A stretch of 64,000 bases of DNA, taken from Ignavibacteria bacterium (GTDB lineage Bacteria; Bacteroidota; Ignavibacteria; Tepidaquicellales; Tepidaquicellaceae). Shown here piece after piece: positions 14,601 to 22,200 of this stretch (within the stretch, counting starts at the first letter, position 1; every line of letters starts with the position of its first letter). Both the position numbers and the translations under genes were made by a program. The stretch is taken from assembly GCA_016710985.1 (NCBI GenBank), contig JADJTX010000002.1:248001-312000 (forward strand), read 5' to 3'. Under the pieces are notes generated by a model. That model saw only the letters and a program-made list of their open reading frames with translations, ran no database searches and was not told the DNA's origin.

Positions 14601-17600
14601 TTTAATCAGGCAGTTTTGCTATCAATTGATAAGTCTGTTACACAAGAGGAATTAGGAATGGCAGCAGAGCAATTGACAGAAAGGCATGACGCATTGCGAT
14701 TCAGATATTACAGGGAGGATGATCAGTGGAATCAGGAGTACGGCATGAATAAAGGAGTTTTGACAACACTTGATCTGAAGTCGGCAAAGAAAAATTCTTT
14801 TGCAAATCTGATCAAAGAGCATGCAGATAAATACCAGAGCAGTCTGAATATAGAAAAAGGTGAACTCGTAAAATTTGTATTGATTCAAACTCCCACGAAC
14901 CAAACCCATAACCGCATACTGATTGTAATTCATCATCTTGCTGTTGATGGTGTATCATGGCGTATATTACTGGATGACCTTGAGTTGCTGCTGGCAGGAA
15001 TCCGGAAGGGTAAAAAAGCAGAGCTTGGTCCTAAGAGCAGTTCATACCGTCAGTGGTACAATGCATTGGAAAGTTATTCTCAAAGCAAACGATTGTTGTC
15101 ACAAATCCATTATTGGGAAAAAGTTGCCGAAAGCTATGAACCATTAGTTGCTGATAAAGAATATGCGGGAATTGTGAAGTCAAAAGATGTAGAGAATTTT
15201 ACAATAAAACTTGACGCGGATCAGACGAAGATGTTACTTCAGGACGTACCGCGTGTATATCATACGGAAATTAATGATATGCTTCTTTGTGCACTGGCGC
15301 TTACACTTTGTGAATGGAGCTCTAAGGAAAAAATAGTAATAGGTCTTGAGGGTCACGGCAGGGAGAGTATTTCAGAAAGTATAGACACAAGCCGCACTTT
15401 AGGATGGTTCACAAGTCTTTATCCTTTGCTGCTGGAGCTGACACCGGGCAGAGATATTTCTGATTCGATCAAAACAGTAAAGGAGCAATTGCGTCGTGTA
15501 CCGGATAAAGGACTGGGCTATGGAGTATTGAAATATATTAATAAGTCTGCCAATATGGGTGAGAAACTATCCGGCAGAGATTGCTGGGATATAGTATTCA
15601 ACTATTTGGGACAGTTAGATAATGTAGTCAGCAGCGGAAAAATTCTTTCAGTAGCCGTGGAATCAAGTGGTGTCAGTTCAAATGAAGAACAAAAAGTAAG
15701 TCACCTGATCTCAGTAAACTCATTTGTACAGGGAGGTGAGCTTTCAATGAACTGGAGTTACAGTAGTCTGCATTATGAAAAGAAAACAATAACCGAACTG
15801 ATTAAAAAGTATCAGGAAACTCTTGAGTCCGTGATAACTCACTGCATTGAGAAGCAAAAATCAGATTCGATCTATACTCCATCAGATTTTGGTCTGGGTG
15901 CTGAGATAAATTATGAAGAACTTGACAGATTTTTAGAAAAGCCATACAGAGGTATTGCCAGGAAAGAGTCGGTTCAGGGATTATACAGGTTAAGCGGCTT
16001 ACAGGAGGGAATGTTGTTTCACGCACTTTATGATTCAAAAGCCGCAGTTTATATTGAGCAGATTAGTTGTGATCTGAGCGGTCCGGATCTGGAAATTTTC
16101 AGTAATAGCTGGGAGCATGTATTAAGGAATCACAGTGTATTAAGAAGCGCTTTTTATTATGACGAATTCAGTATCCCGGTTCAGTGTGTTTACAGGGATG
16201 TTGGAATGCCGGTAACGATCTTGGACTATCGTGATATGAATCAGGAAGAGCAGAAGTCAGCGATAAAGGAATATAAAAAATCGGATTGTCAGAGAGGCTT
16301 TGATTTTAAATCAGCTCCGCTGATGCGAATAGCTTTGCTCAGGTTAAGTGATGATCGTTACAAAATGATTTTGTCGGCACATCATATATTATTTGACGGC
16401 TGGTCTAATGCGATATTAATGGAAGAGTTTTTGAACATTTATGAACTACAGGTATCGGGTAAAGAAATACCGTATGCTGAAGAAGACAGATTTGAAGATT
16501 ATATACGGTACATCGAGCGGGGAGATATGGATCAGCAGGAATCATACTGGCGTAATTATATGAATGGAATAGATCAAAGCACTCTTCTGCCATTTATAGG
16601 GACAACGACACAGCGGACAAAGGGAGTAGGAGATTACGAATCAATATTTTTAAATTTAGACAATGAAACAAAAGTTAAGGCGGAGCAATTTGCTCAAAGG
16701 CATCGCTTAACGCTGAACACAGTAATGCAGGGTGTATGGTCTTATCTTTTACATCAATATACAGGAAGCAATGACATAGTCTACGGCATTGCTGTATCGG
16801 GACGCCCTGATAACCTTCCGGGGATAGAAAAGCGGGTAGGCATGTATGTAAATACTCTTCCATTTCATTCGACTATACAGAAAGACAGGGAGATTGTACA
16901 GTGGTTAAAGGAATTGCAAAGCAACCAGATTTCCTCGGTTCAGTATCAATATACACCTTTGAATAATATTCAGAGATGGACAGGAGTAAGCGGTGATCTG
17001 TTTGACAGCCTGCTTGTGTTTGAAAATTACCCTGTCAATGAAATGATCAAATCGAAGCAATGGAGTTTGCGGGTTGAGAATTTTATGGTTGAGGAGCAAA
17101 CGAATTTTCCCCTAACTATAATGATAGAAAGTTCGGAAGAAATAAACGTGAGATTCAGCTATAACTCGGAGATATTAAAGAATGAATATGTTAAGAAAAT
17201 CCGTGAACATTTTAATAATGTATTAATTCAGATAACTTCAGACGAAGTAAGCAGCGCGGGTGAAATTAATTTACTTTCAAAATCAGAAGAGCATCAGTTA
17301 TTAGTAGAGTTCAATAATACAGCGGCTGAGTATCCAAAAAATATAAGCATAACAGATCTTTTTGAAGAGCAGGCAGAAAAGACCCCGGACCGTATCGCGC
17401 TGGTTTTTGATGATAAGAATCTTACTTATAAAGAATTAAATGAGAAAGCAAATCAGCTGGCTCATTATTTGAAAAGTAAAGGAGTTACAGCCGAAACACC
17501 TGTACCTATTTGCATGGAACGCGGTATGGAAATGATCATCGGCATAATCGGTATTCTGAAAGCAGGAGGAGCCTATGTGCCTGTTGATCCGCATTATCCG

Positions 17601-19148
17601 GCAGAAAGGATCAGCTTCATGCTGGAAGATTCCGGAGCTGAAGTAATGATCAGCAGTAAAGACGTCAGGTTAAAATTACCGGTCACGAAAAAAATTAAGA
17701 ATATCGTAACAGATACAGGTAAGACGAAATCAGAAATTAATAAACAGCCGGTTCATAATCTTAAAGACAAGGTCAGTCCTGAGAATCTAATTTATGTACT
17801 TTATACATCCGGTTCAACCGGCAATCCAAAAGGCGTAAGAATGCCCGGCAGCAGTTTAGTGAATTTACTGCTCTGGCAGGACAAGCAGTTTGTAAATAAC
17901 CAAAGAAGAGTTTTACAATTTACGAGCTTAAACTTTGATGTAAGTTTTCAGGAGATTTTTTCTACACTTTGTTTCGGAAGCACACTTTGTCTTATCAGCA
18001 GAGACAGACGCATTGATATGTCGGAGGTGTTGAAGGACATTGATAAGTATAAGATCACACATTTATTTGTCCCCTACATTGTTTTAAAAAATCTGGCGGA
18101 GGTTATTTTATCGGGAAAAGGAGATTCATATTCACTCGAGGAGATCATTACAGCCGGCGAACAATTAAAACTTACGAATGATATTAATGAACTGCTGGAA
18201 AAAAGTAATATTAATATAGTCAATCAATATGGACCGACTGAGACTCACGTAGTCAGCAGTTATAAATTAGAGAGAGGTAATGAGTTACCGTCGCTTCCTC
18301 CAATAGGAAAACCGGTTGACAATACGCAATTGTATGTTGCGGATGAGTCAGGACAATTGGTCCCGATCGGAGTACCGGGAGAATTATACATTGGAGGCGT
18401 TCAGTTAGCGCGAGGATATTTAAATCTTACCGAATTGACTAAAGAAAAATTCATTCAGAATCCTTTTGAAAACAAAGACTCAATTGTTTACCGGACAGGT
18501 GATCTTGTCAGATGGCTGCCGGACGGCAACATAGAATATCTCGGAAGAATTGACGATCAGGTAAAAATAAGAGGATACCGTGTAGAGCCCGGAGAGATAG
18601 AGAGTGCAATTCAGGAGAGCGGATTAGTCAGCGCTTCAGTCGTAATTGCAAAGGAAGATAAAGACGGGAATAAACGACTGATAGGTTATGTAGTGGCAGA
18701 TGAAGCATTTGATAAGGATGGAATTATCCTGTATCTGAAAAGCAGACTTCCGGAATATATGGTGCCGGCCTTCTGGGTAGAACTGGAAAGTATTCCGGTA
18801 ACTCCAAATGGAAAGACAGATAAAAAAGCTCTGCCTGATCCCGATATTACGATGGAGCTGAGTAATCAATATGAAGCGCCCCGCAATGAAACAGAGGAGA
18901 AACTGGCAGCAATCTGGAAGGAACTGATGGGCTTAGAGAGGATTGGAGTAAATGATAACTTCTTTGAGCTGGGCGGGCATTCTCTGCTTGCAACGAGGGC
19001 AGTATCGCTGATTGAAAAAGAGTTTTCAATAAATATTCCTGTTAAGGCATTATTTGATTTCACCAGCATTTCCGAATTAGGGAAATATATAAAAGTTGTG
19101 AAATCCAATAAAACAAAAAGAATCGAGTCCGACGTTTTTGATTTGTAA
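3..19148 (+). CDS. P1: NRPS, modules 1-5 (5' end outside window)
   Basis: Giant NRPS of at least 6,381 residues. The frame is open from base 3, so the start lies upstream; TTG at 102 is only an internal codon. Domain order: C (C-terminal part)-A-T / C-A-nMT-T / C-A-T / C-A-nMT-T-E / C-A-T. Every A domain has the TSG(S/T)TG(x)PKG loop, YGPTE and the late GK lysine, and every carrier domain has GGHS or GGDS. Predicted residues are Gly, N-methyl-Ile, Gly, D-N-methyl-Phe/Tyr and Pro. There is no thioesterase; the protein ends in a charged tail finishing ESDVFDL, probably a docking tail for P2, whose gene starts 78 bases downstream in the same direction. The first C domain lacks about 35 residues including its YADYAxWQR motif. 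No frameshift was found in this 19 kb reading frame. The NRPS call is certain; substrate calls rest on remembered pocket codes. Confidence 0.96.
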   Translation, partial: WSISLIIKELVELYESKKLDYWKKKLNGTEPLLLPTDHNRPSVQSVNGAAKTFNVDRDLTEQLQLLSRNNGTTLFMTLLAVYNVLLYRYSGQEDICVGSPAAGRHQSEVENLIGAFINTLALRNEINSDSSFTELLNRVRATTLEAYENQEAPFEKVVDAVVSRRNLGKSPLFQVMFFMQNTPEAPQLKLGEVILTMQEHEHTTSQVDLTLNITETSEGLQATVEYCTDLFDGETIDRMIIHFKELLNSVVTDPNQKIGLLPMLTKPEERQLLEEFNDTYAALPEGKSFLDLFEERALRNPDNTAVVFENQRLTYKELNERSNQLAHYLQRKGIKNETLVPICIERSIDMLVGLLGISKSGGTFIPIDPDYPNDRIRFMLEDAEAKTVIFSNASRKKFSDVNNIEVINSDEDWSEIKKESTDNIIRDSKPDQLVYVIYTSGSTGKPKGVMIENVSLVNLLLSITDKVKFNSGSVFLSVTTFSFDISYLELFVPLINGGKLIIASREVAMDGYRLAKIIHSNRPTHMQGTPSTWQLLIDSKWKNEEDLKILVGGEALSESLKDKLTMLGYVVNLYGPTETTIWSTAKKLYSDEKVLIGTPVANTYIQILSKENQLVPVGVTGEIMIGGLGLARGYLYRDQLTSEKFIADPFSKVPGVRIYKTGDSGRWLADGNIDYIGRMDEQIKIRGYRIELGEIENVLQQSGLVRQCVILAKEDNAGSKKLVGYIVPEGIFDKQKITSYLRSKLPEYMVPLILTQLESFPLTPNGKINKKALPDPDLNELMSKEYIAPRNEIENKLALIWQKLLNIKQAGVNDDFFESGGHSLLAMRLIASIRAELGLELAIKDLFQHPTISELAAQLESESKASLLPAITVQPRPEHIPLSYSQERLWFIDRMEGSIQYHVPAVLELHGKLNIKAIEYAFWNIVSRHEILRSAIRNVEGVGYQYVKKDNKWKLHTEYGAKYRDDPEKLHEYIKLLINTPYDLSEDYMLRGQLISLSEEDHVLIVTLHHIASDGWSVSVIVRELAELYSSFIENREPELLPLPLQYADYALWQRNYLKGEVLEKKLDYWVNKLDGVAMLQLPTDFRRPERQSFNGAFTHFKIEKDLADKLQDLSQQNGTTLYMILLAAFKVMLYRYSGQHDICVGSPIAGRQQQEIEGLIGFFVNSLALRSNADSDLTFREFLQQVRTTTLEAYENQEVPFETVVDAVVNEREVNRNPLFQVMFALQNTPEVSHLNLGDIQIKNYTHGLTTSKFDFTFYLAETALGLDGMVEYSTDLYSEQTIERMIDHFKELLSSIVQNPEESIGSLSMLTYGEKHQLLAEFNDTYSEYPRKKSITELFDEQVLKTPDSTAIVYGQEKLTYKKFNEHSNQLANYLIERGVRPGESIGLFCSRSNEMIIGMFGILKAGCAYVPFNTDYPAERLSFIIEDTGIKNIVTVGKDLYNESGLAGYEVIDVKDSVSSSKDSPEIKTNSESCAYVMFTSGTTGRPKGIAVSHKNIIKLVYDTGEISVKPEDRILQWSNYSFDGSTYDIYSSLLTGASLYIIKDNRAADVDELASMIKEQKITIIFVTTALFNTFIDINPHSLKGLRKILFGGEMVSPSHVRKALAILGEGKIVHVYGPTETTVYAIGYPLDTVREDDVIPIGKPLSNTSLFVLNDCSRLVPVGVSGELFIGGDGVSQGYVNNSLLTQEKYLPNPFSKDQNEKMYRTGDIVKWLPDGNIVYLGREDDQVKIRGYRIELGEIESLMNKLDEVSSSCVVIVQDQAATNKLVAYYIPAWEEVKLREVDLYQKHIDNWNELYEIEYSKADQTEDTDYEFNIIGWNDSFTGQPIPKENMRVWLDDIVDVILADKPKRVLEIGCGTGLIYYKLTGHIQNYIGIDFSEVSVNQIRNQIAKAEKDYPPTELKVGFAHEVKLDKDETVDMIILNSIVQYFPGEKYLSDILAKSIPMLKGKGKIIIGDVRDNRLLKSFKGRLHLAKSKETLSAADFNWAVEQEVSREEELCFSPEYFYNLRHKYPEITHIEIQWKDGDYENELTLYRFTATIYAGIEKDLIKPDWQTWNKETGSDNIIEKVNNGNSIIAIKDLPNPRLSKEILLEKGMKDKSVRTVGDLSEYINRTSQESVEINEMISIAKSKGYKCRFFLDDDPFKINLFMQKGSQDVFVKQDYNYDADASAIYTSNVPLLRDIFVMLKKDIQELLKNQLPDYMIPSELVALQNFPLNSNGKIDRNFLKKSEEMFRSSSINYKPPVTESEHELTAIWKELLGVDRIEIHDNFFELGGHSLLAMRVVSAIRKQMEIEIAIKDIFLCPTISELGLFLEAQSKGLVLSAITVQEKPARIPLSFSQERLWFIDQLEGSIQYHVPSIIEMKGKLNKEGLENSLKSIIDRHEVLRSVILESEGTGYQVIKNSDKWKLNIVDGSGYKDANEGLQNYIRDLINIPFDLSKDYMLRGNLIRLSEDDHVLVIVLHHIASDGWSTSIMVRELVELYKSYEENREAKLIPLQIQYVDYAVWQRNNLQGAVLEKRLEYWKEKLKGVEQLQLPSDYSRPVIQSVKGADKEFSIDLNLASQLKDLSQKNGCTLFMTLLSAFKVLLYRYSGQEDICVGSPTAGRQQKEIEELIGFFVNTLALRSEVRSEAMFTELLEQVRLTTLEAYQYQDAPFEKVVEAIVSNRDMSRSPLFQVMFVLQNTPEVPELNLGELNLNIEEVRSGVSKFDLTFYMVETPFGLKGTVEYCTDLYNEQTIERMTGHFKELLKSVVKDPQQKVGSIPMLTKSEEHQLLTEFNDTAAEYPEDGNILDLFEEHVLKTPDKTAIVFEDQHLTYKELNERSNQLAHYLESIGIKKEALVPVCIERSTDMLVAILGVLKSGGAFVPIDPGYPEERIRYMLEDTGTKIVLTSEASRLKIPETGNIEIIEINGDQLFIDEQGHENLQIGFKPDDLAYVIYTSGSTGKPKGVMIEHRSLVNLLLSISDKVEFNSDSVFLSVTTFSFDICYLEFFLPLINGGKLVIASREVALDGYRLSESISANRPTHMQGTPSTWQLLIESDWQNVEGIKILAGGEALKEDLKNQLTKLGPAINLYGPTETTIWSTVEKLETGKKVLIGSPIANTTIRILDKDNGLVPVGVNGEILIGGLGLARGYLNKNELTAEKFIADPFSTKQKSRLYRTGDTGRWLPDGSIECFGRIDTQVKIRGYRIELGEIESMLQESDLIQEAAVLAKEDKNGNKRLVGYLVPKEVFYKDAVVAFLKSKLPEYMVPALWMELDSLPLTPNGKINRKALPDPDISDFFSKEFVPPRNETEEKLAEIWQDLLGLERIGINDNFFELGGHSLLAMRVISSIRRELKSELSIRDLFMHPIIAELSLHLESQSKQIVLPEIEVVHPRPEYIPLSFSQERLWFLDRLEGSIQYHIPEILRFKGKLNTEALTHSMQSVISRHEVLRTVIREEDGKAHQVVMHKDNWELQFVDGSQYNENVKGLQNHIQELISLPFDLSEDYMVRGHLIRLNDNDHVLVITFHHISSDGWSRSIIVKELTELYSSYEEGREANLQPLQLQYADYAIWQHKYLQGEVLDSKLDYWKKKLEGSEPLRLATDYSRPPVHSTKGSSVEFSVDKDLSEQLQLLSQHHGVTMFMTLLTVYKVLLYRYSGQQDICVGIGIAGRQQQEVEKLIGFFVNTLALRSELNSDLSFTDLLQQVKETTMEAYEHQEAPFEKVVDATVGERDMSRNPLVQVMFVLQNTPEIPELRLKELSLSTEVFASKISKFDLTLFMAETPFGLQGSVEYCTDLYSEETINRITGHFKELLRSVVTDQLQKIGSLPMLTKSEKHQLLVDFNKTEVTYPKCKSIVELFEKQVANNPEALALVFENEQLTYKELNERSNRLAHYLLSKGVKKETMVPVCIERSMEMITAILGILKAGGAYVPIDPEYPLERIKYMLEDTGAKVIVTNKDSRSKLQTDDRHTVIELDTDWEDISNYPSTQLQTSPEPDHLAYIIYTSGSTGMPKGVMIEHRGVVNLSLSQTDALRLKPEMKGLQFASIGFDASCYDIFNTLLSGGCLVLCKKEDILSAEGFEKLINKHNVEIGTFPPSFLNVIKDSLGTIRTVVSAGEALNEELGNYIQSKGIRLVNAYGPTETTVCATLTDNPFRGNNITSIGTPVSNLKVYILDRTFNLCPVGVMGEICVEGIQLARGYLNRQDLTDEKFIKNPFGTDAGSRLYRTGDLGKWLPDGNIEYLGRIDDQVKIRGHRIELGEIESVLNNLKMVSSSCVVINQDQAITNKLAAYYIPAQEEVKLRESDLYQKRIETWKELYETEDIEEEDLTNQDSEFDIKGWNDSFTGNQIPSEQMQKWLDDTVRVILSEKPERVLEIGCGTGLIYYRLVGHIQKYTGIDLSKVYIDQITRQIGKADKEYPPTDLKVCYAHEVEVNKNETVDTIILNSIVQYFPGEKYLSDVLEKSISILKGKGRIIVGDVRDNRLLKLFKSRLYLQQSKDSLNIQDFKWGVEQELSREEELCLSPEYFYDMRSKYPEITHIDIQWKQGDYVNELSLYRYTVIIYVGVEKELIQPDWQSWGEIKNKESVIEKLNNGNTSIALKNIPNSRLSREILLERGLMDKSIKTVRDLSDYITETSEESTEINDIISAATDRGYQYRLMLDEDPLKINLLLTKPDTFDGFVKQEYNYNTDASANSVKSNVPLLRDIYSLLKKDIQKLLKAKLPDYMIPSELTALQYFPLTASGKIDRSFLRKFEEKEGISNKYEAPRNETEWALAGIWQDLLGLELVGINDNFFELGGDSIITIQFLSRARRLGYELKPKDIFIHQTIGSLSAVVAERSATVITGEQGILTGRCGLIPIQQWYFEGAGDTVSHFNQAVLLSIDKSVTQEELGMAAEQLTERHDALRFRYYREDDQWNQEYGMNKGVLTTLDLKSAKKNSFANLIKEHADKYQSSLNIEKGELVKFVLIQTPTNQTHNRILIVIHHLAVDGVSWRILLDDLELLLAGIRKGKKAELGPKSSSYRQWYNALESYSQSKRLLSQIHYWEKVAESYEPLVADKEYAGIVKSKDVENFTIKLDADQTKMLLQDVPRVYHTEINDMLLCALALTLCEWSSKEKIVIGLEGHGRESISESIDTSRTLGWFTSLYPLLLELTPGRDISDSIKTVKEQLRRVPDKGLGYGVLKYINKSANMGEKLSGRDCWDIVFNYLGQLDNVVSSGKILSVAVESSGVSSNEEQKVSHLISVNSFVQGGELSMNWSYSSLHYEKKTITELIKKYQETLESVITHCIEKQKSDSIYTPSDFGLGAEINYEELDRFLEKPYRGIARKESVQGLYRLSGLQEGMLFHALYDSKAAVYIEQISCDLSGPDLEIFSNSWEHVLRNHSVLRSAFYYDEFSIPVQCVYRDVGMPVTILDYRDMNQEEQKSAIKEYKKSDCQRGFDFKSAPLMRIALLRLSDDRYKMILSAHHILFDGWSNAILMEEFLNIYELQVSGKEIPYAEEDRFEDYIRYIERGDMDQQESYWRNYMNGIDQSTLLPFIGTTTQRTKGVGDYESIFLNLDNETKVKAEQFAQRHRLTLNTVMQGVWSYLLHQYTGSNDIVYGIAVSGRPDNLPGIEKRVGMYVNTLPFHSTIQKDREIVQWLKELQSNQISSVQYQYTPLNNIQRWTGVSGDLFDSLLVFENYPVNEMIKSKQWSLRVENFMVEEQTNFPLTIMIESSEEINVRFSYNSEILKNEYVKKIREHFNNVLIQITSDEVSSAGEINLLSKSEEHQLLVEFNNTAAEYPKNISITDLFEEQAEKTPDRIALVFDDKNLTYKELNEKANQLAHYLKSKGVTAETPVPICMERGMEMIIGIIGILKAGGAYVPVDPHYPAERISFMLEDSGAEVMISSKDVRLKLPVTKKIKNIVTDTGKTKSEINKQPVHNLKDKVSPENLIYVLYTSGSTGNPKGVRMPGSSLVNLLLWQDKQFVNNQRRVLQFTSLNFDVSFQEIFSTLCFGSTLCLISRDRRIDMSEVLKDIDKYKITHLFVPYIVLKNLAEVILSGKGDSYSLEEIITAGEQLKLTNDINELLEKSNINIVNQYGPTETHVVSSYKLERGNELPSLPPIGKPVDNTQLYVADESGQLVPIGVPGELYIGGVQLARGYLNLTELTKEKFIQNPFENKDSIVYRTGDLVRWLPDGNIEYLGRIDDQVKIRGYRVEPGEIESAIQESGLVSASVVIAKEDKDGNKRLIGYVVADEAFDKDGIILYLKSRLPEYMVPAFWVELESIPVTPNGKTDKKALPDPDITMELSNQYEAPRNETEEKLAAIWKELMGLERIGVNDNFFELGGHSLLATRAVSLIEKEFSINIPVKALFDFTSISELGKYIKVVKSNKTKRIESDVFDL
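2634..7000 (+). other. Module 2: C - A(Ile-like) - nMT - T
   Basis: C domain with LHHIASDGWS (about 3025), an L-L condensation type. The A domain pocket reads DGYFLGVVYK, one residue from the Ile code DGFFLGVVYK as I remember it. An N-methyltransferase of about 300 residues is inserted between the RGYRIELGE and NGKID motifs; its SAM-binding VLEIGCGTG is at 5571-5597. Expected unit: N-methyl-isoleucine or a close aliphatic residue. Confidence 0.82.
7018..10125 (+). other. Module 3: C - A(Gly) - T
   Basis: C domain with LHHIASDGWS (about 7408). The A domain reads DILQLGLIWK, the same code as module 1, and the surrounding sequence is closely similar (FSFDICYLEFF, RPTHMQGTPSTWQLL). The two glycine domains therefore look like duplicates. 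Carrier FFELGGHS is at about 9970. Confidence 0.86.
10165..15880 (+). other. Module 4: C - A(Phe/Tyr) - nMT - T - E
   Basis: C domain with FHHISSDGWS. The A domain pocket reads DAYTVAAVCK, close to the aromatic codes DAWTIAAVCK (Phe) and DASTVAAVCK (Tyr) as remembered. An nMT follows with VLEIGCGTG at 13095-13121. The carrier is GGDS type (about 14363), as is usual before epimerisation domains. The E domain (about 14520-15880) shows HHLAVDGVSW, EGHGRE and FNYLGQLD. Expected unit: D-configured N-methyl aromatic residue. Confidence 0.82.
15960..19148 (+). other. Module 5: D-type C - A(Pro) - T - docking tail
   Basis: The C domain begins LSGLQEGMLFHALYDS and has HHILFDGWS, the form found downstream of epimerisation domains (D donor, L acceptor). 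The A pocket reads DVQFIAQVVK, one residue from the Pro code DVQFIAHVVK as remembered. The carrier at about 18960 is followed by a charged tail ending ESDVFDL. Confidence 0.83.
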
Positions 19149-19226
19149 TTAAATCAAAAAAAGGATTAAGTGAAATGTGTTTGTAGTTTAAAAAATTGAT
19201 GTTCGAATAAATAAGTTCAAAAACAA

Positions 19227-22200
19227 ATGATAGTAAAGAATAAAACAGTTATTGATTTTTTGATAGAAGCCGATGAAAAAGGGATGTCTGTTTTTTTAGA
19301 AAATGGAAATCTGAAATATACACTTGATAAAAATAAACCGTCAGACACTGAATTCATATCCGCACTTAAAAGCCGTAAAAGTGAAATCATAGAATTTCTG
19401 AGCAGCGGTTCCGGAGATTTTAATTTGATAAATGCGCCTGTTGAAAAGATCACACCGGCAGACCGGGCAGGAACAGCAGGACTTCCATTGTCATTCAGTC
19501 AGGAGCAGATCTGGTTTATAGACAGGTTAGAGGGAAGCATTCAATATCATTTACCGGCTGTGTTACGGCTTTCAGGTAAGCTGAATAAGAATGCTTTAGA
19601 AAAGGCACTGCAGAATATCGTCAATCGTCATGAAGTGCTCCGAACGGTTATACAGGAAACGGAAGGCAAAGCATATCAGCTGGTTAAAGAAAATTACAAC
19701 TGGAAATTAAAATTTGTTGATGGTTCGAAATTCAAAGATAAAGAGGAAAAATTAAAGAGTTATATAAAGGATTTAATTAATATTCCTTTTGATCTGTCGG
19801 AGGATCCTATGATGAGAGGTCATCTGATCAGTATAAATGATGATGATCACAGGCTGGTAATAACACTGCATCACATTGCTTCTGACGGATGGTCGTTATC
19901 TATCTTTGTAAAGGAATTAGTCGAGCTGTATGAATCTTACGAAAAAAACCGTGAAGACAATTTAACCCCTTTGCCAATACAGTATGCCGATTATGCAATT
20001 TGGCAGAGAAATTATCTCCAAGGTGAGGTATTGGAAAAGAAATTAGATTACTGGAAAGAGAAGCTGCGCGGATCGGAGCCGCTGCAATTGGCAACGGATT
20101 ATAACCGGCCGGCTGTTCAAAGTACAAAAGGTTCGGTTGCGGGATTCAGCTTTGACAAAGAGCTGTCAGAATCTTTACAAACATTGTCACAACAGCAGGG
20201 AGCAACTTTGTTCATGACCTTGCTGTCGGCAATTAACATTTTACTATACAGGTACAGCGGGCAGAGTGATATTTGTGTAGGCAGTCCGGTTGCCGGCAGA
20301 CAGCAAAAAGAGACTGAAGAACTCATAGGTTTCTTTATCAACACACTGGTTATGCGAAGCGAGGTAAACAGTGATGACTCGTTCACAGAATTTTTACAAC
20401 AGATAAAAGCAACAACGCTGAGTGCATATGAACATCAGGATGTACCGTTTGAAAAGGTAGTTGACTCGGTAGTAAAGCAAAGAGACATAAGCAGAAGTCC
20501 GTTATTCCAGGTGATGTTTATGCTGCAGAATACACCGGACATTCCAGAACTGCGTCTTGGAGATGTGAAGTTGCATTCAGAGATATCAGAGCAAACTACG
20601 TCTAAATTTGATTTAGCATTTAGCATGGCGCAGACCGCCAAAGGTATTAGCGGGACAATTGAGTATTGTGCAGACCTTTATCACGAGAAGACGATCTTAC
20701 GGATGATAGGTCATTTTGAAAAGTTGATAAGATCAATTGTTGCAGAGCCTGAGAAAAGTATAGGTATGATGCGAATGCTGGGCATTGATGAAGAGCAGCA
20801 GTTGCTTTCTGAGTTCAGAGATAAAAACACAGATTATCCGAAGGATAAAACTATCATTGATCTGTTCGAAGCGCAGGTATTAAAAACACCCGACAACATT
20901 GCATTAGTTTTTGAAGACAAGCATTTGACTTACCTTGAACTCAATGAGTGTTCAAATCAACTGGCTCATTACTTAAGAAGCAAGGGAGTAAAGACAGAGA
21001 CATTAGTACCGATATGCATCGGACGGAGCATGGAAATGATCACAGGGATACTGGGGATATTAAAAGCAGGCGGGGTATATGTGCCGGTCGATCCGGATTA
21101 TCCTGAAGAGCGGATAAAATTTATACTGGAGGATACCGCTGCTAACGTAGTTGTTACCGGCAAAGAGGTCAGTGCAAAATTATCAGATAGGGAAAATACT
21201 AACATCATAGAAATTGACGGACAGTGGTCAGAGATCAGCGCTCAACCGAAAGACAATCTTAAGACCTCTGTTAAGCCTGATAACCCGGCTTATATAATCT
21301 ATACGTCCGGTTCAACCGGTAAGCCGAAAGGTGTGATGATCGCTCATAACAATGTAGTAAGCCTGTTCAAAACAGAGCCTCCGGTTTTTGATTTTAATGA
21401 AAAAGATGTTTGGACAATGTTCCATTCATTTTGTTTTGACTTTTCCGTATGGGAAATGTACGGTGCATTGTTTTATGGAGGTCGTCTTGTGATAGTTCCA
21501 AAACAGATAACAAAAGATGCTTCCCTTTTTTCAGAATTCTTACTTTCAGAGAAGGTAACAGTTTTAAATCAGACACCTTCATCATTTTATGTACTGCAGG
21601 ATATTCTTACTGACACAGAAAAACTCATCTCAGTCCGGTATGTAATATTTGGCGGAGAAGCCCTTAACCCTTCAAAGTTACAGGCATGGAAGCAAACATA
21701 CCCTGACTGCAAATTGATCAATATGTACGGTATCACCGAAACCACTGTGCACGTGACATACACGGAGATCGAATGGGATAACATAAGATCAGGTAAGAGC
21801 ATTATAGGAAAACCAATACCATCATTAGGAATTTACATACTTGACAGTAATCAGAATCTGCTTCCCTCAGGGATTGCAGGAGAACTTTGTATAGCAGGAG
21901 CGGGATTATCAAGAGGATATCTTAACCTTCCTGAATTAACAAAAGAAAAGTTCATCAACAACCCATTTAGTGAAGAACCGGGAGCGAGATTATACAGGTC
22001 AGGTGATTTAGGAATTAGATCAGAGGACAGTAACATAGAATACTTAGGCAGGATAGATGAGCAGGTAAAGATACGCGGGTTCAGGATAGAGCTTGGAGAG
22101 ATAGAGAGTGTTCTTCAGGAAAGTGAATCGGTCCGCCAGTCGGTAGTACTGGCTCGTGATACGGAAGGAGGCGGCAAGAGGCTTGTGGGTTATGTAGTTC

